Shown here piece after piece: positions 1-4,441 of a DNA stretch of 5,241 nucleotides. Each line of letters starts with the position of its first letter. Positions within the stretch are counted from its first letter, which is position 1. The DNA comes from Halobacteriales archaeon QH_10_70_21 (GTDB taxonomy: Archaea; Halobacteriota; Halobacteria; Halobacteriales; Haloarculaceae): contig PXQM01000183.1 in NCBI GenBank assembly GCA_003021325.1, positions 1-5,241 of the forward strand, given 5' to 3'. The notes beneath the pieces are model-generated. The model was given only the letters and a program-made list of their open reading frames with translations. It did no database searches and was not told where the DNA came from. The position numbers and the translations under genes are program-made.

Positions 1-198
1 CGGGCCGGCGCGTGTGCGAACTGCGCGGCCATCGTCCGGGAGGGCGAGATCGACATGGACATGCAGCAGATCCTCTCCGACGAGGAGGTCGAGGAGAAGG
101 GCGTCCGCCTGACCTGCATCGGCAGTCCCGCCGCCGACACGGTCAGGATCGTCTACAACGCGAAGCACCTCGACTACCTGCAGAACCGCGTCATCTAA
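1..198 (+). CDS. fer: 2Fe-2S ferredoxin, C-terminal part (5' end outside window)
   Basis: This is a small soluble electron carrier of the plant-type (Fer2) 2Fe-2S fold. In haloarchaea it serves as electron acceptor for 2-oxoacid:ferredoxin oxidoreductases. The frame is open from base 1 and stops at TAA 196-198, giving 65 residues. Three of the four cluster cysteines are visible: a CANC motif at window residues 5-8 and a later Cys at residue 39 in LTCIGSP. The 31-residue spacing from the second to the third matches C71 to C102 of the Halobacterium ferredoxin as I recall it. The first cysteine lies left of the window. The acidic stretch after CANC ([20 protein letters not shown]) and the ending [14 protein letters not shown] are typical of the haloarchaeal protein, which is about 129 residues long, so roughly half is missing. 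Other Fer2 paralogues exist in haloarchaea, but this ending fits the main ferredoxin well. Confidence 0.93.
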   Translation, partial: RAGACANCAAIVREGEIDMDMQQILSDEEVEEKGVRLTCIGSPAADTVRIVYNAKHLDYLQNRVI

Positions 199-230
199 TT
201 AACAGCGTAAGACGTACGTTAAACAGTTCG

Positions 231-245
231 CGGCGCCCAGCGCCG
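231..245 (+). terminator. Perfect hairpin after the ferredoxin gene
   Basis: CGGCGC (231-236) and GCGCCG (240-245) form a perfect 6-bp stem with a 3-base loop, 33 bases after the ferredoxin stop. It is not followed by a T-run, so it is not a classical intrinsic terminator. It could protect or define the mRNA 3' end. The role is inferred from position only. Confidence 0.3.
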
Positions 246-283
246 TACCTAACCCCTTGACCACGAGGTAAAGGCTCTCGTCA

Positions 284-302
284 GCCGTTTTGCGGCGCTT
301 TT
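284..302 (+). terminator. Possible T-rich archaeal terminator
   Basis: A short stem, GCCG (284-287) with CGGC (293-296), has TTTT in its loop and a second TTTT at 299-302. Archaeal RNA polymerase commonly terminates at T-rich tracts on the non-template strand. The two T-tracts about 90-100 bases after the ferredoxin stop are therefore a plausible termination zone. The stem is weak and no transcript data are available. Confidence 0.27.
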
Positions 303-496
303 GCTGAGCTGAAGCAGGTGCCGTCGGGATATTTGAGACTTGCTCCCGAATATTCGATTTCAATTTATGCTATATTAACAGTTGTTGGGACGGTTTCGTT
401 ACTCAGTTTCAAACGTGAATCACTCGGCCAGTACAGCCGGTAGCGGAGCAACGGAAGATCGAGACTTACCTGACCCTCGTCACCCGTGCAAGATAT

Positions 497-526
497 AGAG
501 GCTATGTTCAGTAGAACTGCCCCTCT
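497..526. repeat. Nested inverted repeat in the AT-rich spacer
   Basis: Outer arms AGAGG (497-501) and CCTCT (522-526) enclose inner arms GTTC (506-509) and GAAC (514-517) around a 4-base loop. Together they can form an interrupted stem-loop. It might be a remnant element end, a regulatory structure or chance. No matching second copy is visible in the window. Confidence 0.3.
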
Positions 527-629
527 CTCTTGGGTCTGGCGGCAAACCGCACTCAACATTGGAAATAGACGGGCGACATCCGTTCGCTTCGGCGAGGGGT
601 CAACTCCCGCGAGTGCCTAACTATACGCA

Positions 630-919
630 ATGGCGACCCAGCAGTATCGAATCATCGCGGCCGAAGACTCGGAAATTCACGGGGAGCCCACATCGAGGGG
701 AGCCGCGTCACCGTCCGAGACGTGCATGCACGCGTCGAAAAGCGCGGACTCGCCCCCGACCGAGTCGCCGAGCGATACACCATAGACATCGCGGACATCT
801 ACGAGGCGCTCGCGTATTATCACAACGATCCCGAGGAGATGCGACGGATCGAGAAGCGTCATGAACGAGCCGCCGCCGAAGCCAGAGAGCGGTCTTCACT
901 CACGCCGCCGAATAGCTGA
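630..919 (+). pseudogene. DUF433-type antitoxin, interrupted by a 1-base frameshift
   Basis: DUF433 proteins are small DNA-binding antitoxin-like proteins, often encoded just upstream of a PIN-like DUF5615 toxin. The ATG at 630 opens MATQQYRIIAAEDSEIHGEP, a normal family start, in one frame up to about 689. Homology then continues in the frame one base back, from CAC at 689: HIEGSRVTVRDVHARVEKRG and on to a TGA at 917-919. The second half keeps the family pattern of a 'GSR(V/I)TV' turn, then 'AERYTIDIADIYEALAYYH' and a charged C-terminal helix. Adding one base near GAGCCCACATC (685-694) would restore a protein of about 96 residues, a normal family length. As read, translation from 630 leaves the family after about 20 residues. 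A GTG at 722 could start only the C-terminal part. No clear TATA box lies at the right distance from 630. The family call is mine by eye; the lesion could be a sequencing error. Confidence 0.78.
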
Positions 920-922
920 TTG

Positions 923-1033
923 ATGGCGTATCGGCTCATCCTCGACGAGAACGTCGAACACGAGGTACTCCATCGGCTTGCAAACTACGGGCACGATGTC
1001 GAGCACGTCGATTTCGTGCCCGAACTCGGGAAG
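923..1033 (+). pseudogene. DUF5615 (PIN-like) toxin, 5' fragment only
   Basis: The fragment starts 3 bases after the DUF433 stop, the tight spacing of a toxin-antitoxin operon. Residues 1-37 read MAYRLILDENVEHEVLHRLA and then NYGHDVEHVDFVPELGK. This is the N-terminal beta-strand with the conserved 'LDEN' acidic motif, the first helix and the next strand of DUF5615/Mut7-C-like PIN proteins, which are putative RNases. After Lys37 (codon 1031-1033) the expected acidic motifs and the rest of a roughly 110-residue domain are absent from all three frames. The frame stays open to 1298-1300 only because it runs antisense through the neighbouring hydrolase gene. A TTG at 920 is an alternative start. 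Without its distal catalytic acids the product should be inactive. Identification of the fragment is good; how it was truncated is not visible. Confidence 0.75.
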
Positions 1034-1076
1034 GCAGAACTCTTCGTTCGGACGTGCCTCGGGGGCCCGCCGCGTT

Positions 1077-1664
1077 TTACTGCCGTCGTTCCAGCGCCGC
1101 CAGCACCGTCGCCGTCTCGACGACCGTCGCGAACTCGCCGGAGAGCTGCGCCAGCGCCAGCCGGTGGTTCTGCTCGGCGGCGTACCGCGTCCCATCGAGC
1201 TCCCGGTCGAAGGTCACCGTCGCGTCGTCGACGACGTAGGGCTCGAAGCCGAGGTTCTCGGCCATCCGCGCCGTCGTCGAGACGCAGTGGTCGGTCGTGA
1301 ACCCGACGAGGACGGGCCGCTCGACCCCGGCCCGCCGCAGGCGGGTCTCGAGGTCCGTTCCGATGAACGCGCTGTTGACCCGTTTCGTGACGACCGGCTC
1401 GTCGTCGGCCGGCTCCCCCTCGGGCTTGAACGCGTACCCGGACCGGTCAGAGCGGAGCGGCGACCCCGGCTCCGCCGAGTCGTGTCGCACGTGGACGACC
1501 GGTAACCCGGCCGCACGGTACGCCGAGAGCAGTTCGCCGACGTGTCGCTCGGCGTCGGGGTTGTTCCGCTCGCCCCACCGGTCGTCGTCGAAGCCGCGCT
1601 GGACGTCGATTAAGACGAGCGCCGACTTCTCGAGTTCGAACGTCTCGTGGTCCCTGTACGGCAT
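1077..1664 (-). CDS. Isochorismatase-family cysteine hydrolase
   Basis: This is a 195-residue cytoplasmic alpha/beta hydrolase of the isochorismatase/nicotinamidase superfamily, a normal length. The full catalytic triad is visible: Asp20 in [10 protein letters not shown], Lys94 in [10 protein letters not shown] and Cys127 in [20 protein letters not shown]. The Thr-Thr before the DHC motif and the 'STTAR' helix are typical of the family. The nicotinamidase zinc-ligand pattern is not evident, so I would not call it PncA. The substrate cannot be told from sequence; related enzymes act on isochorismate, nicotinamide, N-carbamoyl compounds or unknown amides. ATG at 1664 is preferred because it places the core strand at residues 14-20. 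An upstream in-frame ATG at 1715 would add 17 residues unlike the family. It stands alone, divergent from the peptidase gene, with its stop 43 bases from the end of the toxin fragment, tail to tail. A TATA-like site lies about 35-40 bases upstream. Confidence 0.92.
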   Translation of the reverse strand: MPYRDHETFELEKSALVLIDVQRGFDDDRWGERNNPDAERHVGELLSAYRAAGLPVVHVRHDSAEPGSPLRSDRSGYAFKPEGEPADDEPVVTKRVNSAFIGTDLETRLRRAGVERPVLVGFTTDHCVSTTARMAENLGFEPYVVDDATVTFDRELDGTRYAAEQNHRLALAQLSGEFATVVETATVLAALERRQ

Positions 1665-1696
1665 TGCCGTCTCGCGTACGGATAGCGAACGCACCC

Positions 1697-1706
1697 GGAT
1701 ATACGT
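1697..1706 (-). promoter_or_regulatory. Possible TATA box of the hydrolase gene
   Basis: On the minus strand this reads ACGTATATCC, with a purine-rich GGGA just before it as a weak BRE. Its centre is about 38 bases upstream of the ATG at 1664. A start site roughly 27 bases downstream would leave a leader of about 10 bases, common in haloarchaea. The match is weak. Confidence 0.32.
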
Positions 1707-1760
1707 TCCCACCATGGCAGCTCTTTCGAGCGTACTGGACGTTCAGCCGGTTTCGGACGG

Positions 1761-1770
1761 CGAAAAGTAC
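1761..1770 (+). promoter_or_regulatory. Possible promoter of the prepilin peptidase gene
   Basis: CGAAAAGTAC is the most A-rich stretch in the divergent spacer on the plus strand. It sits about 48 bases before the ATG at 1814 and would give a leader of about 20 bases that includes GAGG at 1797-1800. It is a poor TATA consensus, so this is tentative. Confidence 0.22.
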
Positions 1771-1813
1771 CCGATCGTCCGCCGCGAGGGGGCCACGAGG
1801 AGTACACGAGTTT

Positions 1814-2863
1814 ATGAGGGAGGTGGACGCAACCACGGCCGTGTCGCTGGTCTTCGGAATCGCGACCGGTCCCGACCTGCTGCGGCTGGTCGCGGTACCG
1901 GTCCTCGGGTGGACCGCCGTCAGGGACGTCCGGACCCGTCGGGTGCCGAACCGGGCGTGGCTCCCGCTGGTCGTCGCCGGCGTCGTCGCGCTCGCGTGGG
2001 ACGTGGCCCTCGTCGCCGGGACACCGCGGATGGGCCTCCTCGCACTGCGGGCCGGGCTGTCGCTCGGGCTGGTCGCGCCGCTGGGCTACCTGTTCTGGCG
2101 GCTGGGCGGCTTCGGCGGCGCCGACGCCAAGGCCGTCATGACGCTTGCGCTCCTCTTTCCCGCCAACCCCGCCTACTACCTCCCGGCCACCGCGGCGACG
2201 GCGCTCGGCGGCGCGGTCCCGACCGTCTACCCCGCACAGACCGCCACGCTCGGCGTCTTCTCGCTGACCATCCTCTCGAACACCGTGCTGGTCGGGCTCG
2301 CGTACCCGCTGGTGCTGGCGCTCCGGAACCTGCCGCGCGGCGAGATAACGCCCGCGATGTTCATCGGCCGGCTCGTCGCCGTCGAGGAAGTCATCGACGA
2401 GTACGGCCGGCTGCTGGAGACGCCGGCCGGCTTCACCCGCCGCGGGCTGGACGTCGACGCACTCCGGATGTACCTGCGGTGGCGGGGGGTCGACCTCGCG
2501 ACGGTGCGTGCGGACCCGGACCGCTACCGGCACCCGCTGCCGACCGAGCGCAACGACCCCGGGGACGGTTCCATCGCCGACGAGGGGCGGCTGCTGACCG
2601 ACGGCGGCGCCGACGACCCCGAGCCGGCCGTCCGGCCGCTCGACACGTGGGGCGCAGAGCGGTTCCTCGAGGCCCACCGGGCCTACGGCGCGACGCCGGC
2701 CGAGCTGCGGGAGGGGCTGGAGGTGCTCACCGAACCGGACCGCGAGACCGTCTGGCTGACGCCCGGTATCCCCTTCCTGCTGCCGATGTTCCTCGGTCTG
2801 CTAGTCGGGCTGGTCTACGGCGACCTGCTGTTCGTGCTGCTGTCGTCGCTGGGGCTGGGGTAG
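1814..2863 (+). CDS. pibD: Archaeal prepilin peptidase (PibD/FlaK type, A24 family)
   Basis: This membrane aspartyl protease removes the class III signal peptide from type IV pilins and archaellins. The call from ATG 1814 is 349 residues. Both catalytic aspartates are present. Asp38 is in [10 protein letters not shown], the family 'D-x-R-x-R-x-P-N' signature. Asp104 is in [11 protein letters not shown], the GxGD-like motif in the GGADAK form I associate with haloarchaeal PibD. Hydrophobic segments fall at about 10-36, 49-69, 73-98, 107-130 and 155-180. They are followed by a long acidic, non-membrane stretch (about 190-312) and a hydrophobic C-terminus (about 318-348) ending in [12 protein letters not shown]. 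Bacterial enzymes lack such a C-terminal soluble insert, while archaeal FlaK/PibD proteins have a cytoplasmic domain. GTG 1841 is an alternative start that loses only nine residues. The frame stays open upstream to 1664 without family-like sequence. No pilin or archaellum genes are visible nearby, so it probably acts on substrates encoded elsewhere. Confidence 0.9.
   Translation: MREVDATTAVSLVFGIATGPDLLRLVAVPVLGWTAVRDVRTRRVPNRAWLPLVVAGVVALAWDVALVAGTPRMGLLALRAGLSLGLVAPLGYLFWRLGGFGGADAKAVMTLALLFPANPAYYLPATAATALGGAVPTVYPAQTATLGVFSLTILSNTVLVGLAYPLVLALRNLPRGEITPAMFIGRLVAVEEVIDEYGRLLETPAGFTRRGLDVDALRMYLRWRGVDLATVRADPDRYRHPLPTERNDPGDGSIADEGRLLTDGGADDPEPAVRPLDTWGAERFLEAHRAYGATPAELREGLEVLTEPDRETVWLTPGIPFLLPMFLGLLVGLVYGDLLFVLLSSLGLG
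1819..1825 (+). promoter_or_regulatory. Strong Shine-Dalgarno match just inside the peptidase ORF
   Basis: GGAGGTG is a 7-base match to the complement of the archaeal 16S rRNA 3' end (CACCUCC). It lies 3-9 bases after the ATG at 1814, where it cannot serve that start. The next in-frame start is GTG at 1841, with a spacing of 15 bases, longer than usual. A weaker GAGGAG (1797-1802) precedes the ATG by 11 bases. The site therefore makes the true start uncertain. Confidence 0.4.
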
Positions 2864-2884
2864 GCTACCCCACCCTACTCGCTC

Positions 2885-2918
2885 ACGGCTTCGCCGTTCG
2901 CTCCGGTGAGACCGGAGC
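2885..2918 (+). repeat. Two adjacent hairpins after the peptidase gene
   Basis: Hairpin 1 pairs ACGGC (2885-2889) with GCCGT (2893-2897) around TTC. Hairpin 2 pairs GCTCCGGT (2900-2907) with ACCGGAGC (2911-2918) around GAG, a perfect 8-bp stem. CTCAC (2882-2886) can instead pair with GTGAG (2906-2910), so the two hairpins and this longer stem exclude each other. They begin 22 bases after the peptidase stop. No T-run follows. They could be a transcript 3'-end structure or a dispersed haloarchaeal intergenic motif. Confidence 0.45.
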
Positions 2919-3024
2919 CTCCGCCTCGAACACGCTGATACTGTCGGGCGTAACGACTCGAATCGCGTCCAGTCTTCTATCACTCTCTACCGGCGCGTCG
3001 GACGTGCAACGATTCGGACGGTCA

Positions 3025-3038
3025 CGGACGTGCGTCCG
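3025..3038. repeat. Palindrome upstream of the hisI promoter
   Basis: CGGACG (3025-3030) and CGTCCG (3033-3038) form a perfect 6+6 inverted repeat with a TG spacer. It lies about 26 bases before the BRE-like element of hisI. A half-related CGGACGTGC copy lies at 2999-3007. Position and symmetry would suit a regulator-binding site, but in GC-rich DNA this may be chance. Confidence 0.3.
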
Positions 3039-3063
3039 GTAGCGGGCCGTTTCGACGGACCAA

Positions 3064-3078
3064 CGAAAAGGCATATCC
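3064..3078 (+). promoter_or_regulatory. hisI promoter (BRE plus TATA-like), likely leaderless
   Basis: CGAAAA (3064-3069) resembles the archaeal BRE and GCATATCC (3071-3078) a TATA box. The TATA centre is about 27 bases upstream of the hisI ATG at 3102. That is the normal distance to the transcription start in archaea, so transcription should begin at or next to the ATG. This fits a leaderless mRNA, frequent in haloarchaea, and agrees with the lack of a Shine-Dalgarno site before the ATG. Confidence 0.6.
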
Positions 3079-3101
3079 CGGCGAGCGACCCAGGTGCGGC
3101 C

Positions 3102-3467
3102 ATGCCCGTCGACCTCGCTTTCGACGAACAGGGGCTGGTTCCCGCCGTCGCCCAGGACGCCGACTCGGGCGACGTGCTGATGCTCGCGTACGTCTCCCGG
3201 GCGGCCCTCGAGCGGACCCGCGAGACGGGGTACGCCCACTACTACTCGCGCAGCCGCGACGAGCTCTGGAAGAAGGGCGGCTCCAGCGGCCACATCCAGC
3301 GCGTCGAGGAGGTCCGCGTCGACTGCGACGGCGACGCCCTGCTGTACGTCGTCCACCAGGAGGGCGGCGCCTGCCACACCGGCCACGAGAGCTGCTTCCA
3401 CCGGACGCTCGACGGCGACGTCGTCGGCGAGCGCGTGTTCGACCCCGAGGATGTCTACGGGGAGTGA
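3102..3467 (+). CDS. hisI: Phosphoribosyl-AMP cyclohydrolase
   Basis: HisI hydrolyses the adenine ring of phosphoribosyl-AMP to give ProFAR, the third step of histidine synthesis, in the cytoplasm. The protein has 121 residues, the usual size of the stand-alone archaeal enzyme without a fused HisE domain. Family blocks are all present: [15 protein letters not shown] (29-43), [20 protein letters not shown] (47-66), the magnesium-binding DCDGD with Asp74, Asp76 and Asp78, and the zinc cysteines Cys75, Cys91 ([11 protein letters not shown]) and Cys98. These correspond to the metal ligands described for the Methanothermobacter enzyme. ATG 3102 is chosen because it starts at the family N-terminus and sits at leaderless distance from the promoter; an upstream GTG at 3030 would add unrelated residues. 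The stop (TGA 3465-3467) overlaps the next gene by 17 bases. No other his genes are visible, in keeping with the scattered his genes of haloarchaea. Confidence 0.96.
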   Translation: MPVDLAFDEQGLVPAVAQDADSGDVLMLAYVSRAALERTRETGYAHYYSRSRDELWKKGGSSGHIQRVEEVRVDCDGDALLYVVHQEGGACHTGHESCFHRTLDGDVVGERVFDPEDVYGE

Positions 3468-4433
3468 CGACCCGGTCGCGGAGCTGGAGGCCGCCGCCGA
3501 GCGCCTCGAGCGCCTGGAGGCGGACCCGCCGGTCGACCCCGACGACGTCGACACGGTCGCGAACGCCTACGAGTCGGTCGTCCGCGTCCTGGACCGCTGG
3601 GAGGAGCGCGCCACCGACTGGGACGACTTCGAGGGCTACGTCGAGTTCCGGGACGACCTCTCGGAGACCATGTCGTCCATCCCGGAGGACGTCCCCGAGG
3701 GCGACGCGTTCCTCGAGGCGGACGGTCACGTCAAGACCGGCGGCGTCTCGACGTCGCTGACGACCGAGGACTTCGACGTCGCCCGCGAGGCGCTGGCGCC
3801 GGCCCGCGAGTACGCCGACTACCGCGACGACTTGGAGGCCGCCCGGCGCCGCTACCGGCGGGCCTGCCGGGCCGCCGAGGACCGCCACCGGGCGCTGGAG
3901 GAACGCATCGAGGACCTCGAGCGCCTCCGCCGGCTCGGCGAGGCGGACCTCGAGGCGCCGGTCGAGCGGCTCCGCGACCCCGTCGAGCGTTACGACGAGG
4001 CGGTGGGCGAGGCGTTCGAGGAGTTCCGCCGGGAGGCGCCCGCACGCGAGTTCCTGGACCTCGTCGAGACGGCGGCCGGCTACCCCCTCGTCGACGTCCG
4101 GAAGCCGCCGTCGGAGCTGCTGGCGTACGTCGAGGGGGCGTCGGCTGGCCGCCACCCCGTCCCGGAGCTGCTGGCGTACGCCGATTACACGAAATCGAAG
4201 CTCGAGCACTACGTCGAGGACGCGAGCCTGCTGAAGCGGCGGGTGGCGACGAACCGGACCTACCTCGAGTCGCTGTCAGCGGAGCCGCTCCGCGTCGGCT
4301 GGCCGCCGCCGGCCGCCGGGAGGAGGCGGAGCGCGAGCGGCTCCGCTCCGGCGCGGTCGCGGACGACCTCGAGACCGCACGGGCCCGATACCGGCGGCTC
4401 GCGGACGCCCTGGAGAGCCACGAGCCCCCCTGA
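3451..4433 (+). pseudogene. Haloarchaeal coiled-coil protein of unknown function (DUF7118-like), apparent frameshift near 3' end
   Basis: The start is ATG 3451, inside the hisI 3' end in another frame; translation is probably coupled to hisI. About 289 residues read in frame to near 4317. From CGG 4317 / GAG 4320 the frame one base back carries the coding signal to TGA 4431-4433: EEAERERLRSGAVADDLETA and ARYRRLADALESHEPP, acidic, helical and almost all G/C at third positions. The original frame instead turns into Arg/Ser/Pro-rich noise and runs antisense into the mutase gene up to 4710. Restoring one base in the CCG/GCC-rich tract at 4303-4320 would give about 327 residues. Visible parts are an acidic helical N-terminus, a GHVKTGGVSTSLTTEDFDVA segment (about 92-111), a long Arg/Glu coiled coil (about 117-175) and a C-terminal helical part with two ELLAY motifs (222 and 239). 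There is no signal peptide, membrane segment or catalytic motif. DUF7118 is recalled by eye, not searched, and the function is unknown. The lesion may be a true mutation or a sequencing error. Confidence 0.72.
4112..4180 (+). repeat. 18-base direct repeat inside the coiled-coil gene
   Basis: CGGAGCTGCTGGCGTACG occurs at 4112-4129 and again at 4163-4180. The offset is 51 bases, exactly 17 codons, so both copies encode ELLAY in the same frame. A third copy is not seen. It could come from a local in-frame duplication or from repeated helical sequence under shared codon bias. Confidence 0.75.
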
Positions 4434-4441
4434 CCCGCGCG

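Larger units (their letters stand above)
199..629. other. Gene-poor, lower-GC intergenic stretch
   Basis: These 431 bases lie between the ferredoxin and the decayed antitoxin and contain no ORF I would call a gene. From about 325 to 560 the sequence is clearly more AT-rich than the flanking genes, with ATATTT, AATATT, AATTTATGCTATATTAAC and similar tracts. It includes a perfect 10-base palindrome (CGAATATTCG, 347-356) and a nested inverted repeat at 497-526. A 64-codon minus-strand frame (365-559) has no recognisable motif and no haloarchaeal codon bias. I read this as non-coding or as remnant sequence. TATA-like tracts at 366-377 sit about 250 bases from the next start codon and have no obvious target. 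Confidence 0.6.

Noticed and set aside
365..559. 64-codon minus-strand ORF in the AT-rich spacer
   Set aside because: It has no recognisable motif, no haloarchaeal codon bias and no promoter or ribosome site. Random open frames of this size are expected in this sequence.
559..864. 101-codon plus-strand ORF overlapping the antitoxin
   Set aside because: It is Arg/Pro/His-rich and out of frame with both halves of the clear DUF433 homology, so it is a shadow.
497..1038. Matching ends of a mobile element at the nested repeat (497-526) and the toxin breakpoint (1034)
   Set aside because: Only GGCAG and GCCTC are shared in inverted orientation, with the middle unrelated. There is no target-site duplication or transposase remnant between them.
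1610..2677. 355-codon minus-strand ORF opposite the peptidase gene
   Set aside because: It is antisense to a gene with both catalytic aspartates and membrane segments intact, and has only low-complexity Arg/Gly/Glu sequence.
1297..3042. 581-codon plus-strand ORF across the hydrolase and peptidase genes
   Set aside because: It runs antisense through one well-identified gene and out of frame through another, and is rich in Arg and Pro. Long shadow frames are usual at this GC content.
2883..3100. Possible small minus-strand gene in the pibD-hisI spacer
   Set aside because: The frame is open and reads without strong low complexity, but third-position GC is much lower than in the real genes, its start overlaps the hisI promoter, and no family is recognised.
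3022..4209. 395-codon minus-strand ORF opposite hisI and the coiled-coil gene
   Set aside because: It is a mirror frame of two strongly coding plus-strand genes; hisI has all metal ligands in its own frame.
4303..4346. Programmed -1 frameshift in the coiled-coil gene (a 7-bp hairpin, 4326-4332 with 4340-4346, lies just downstream)
   Set aside because: No slippery heptamer of the X-XXY-YYZ type is present in the zero frame, and the hairpin is ordinary for this GC content. A one-base indel or sequencing error is simpler.
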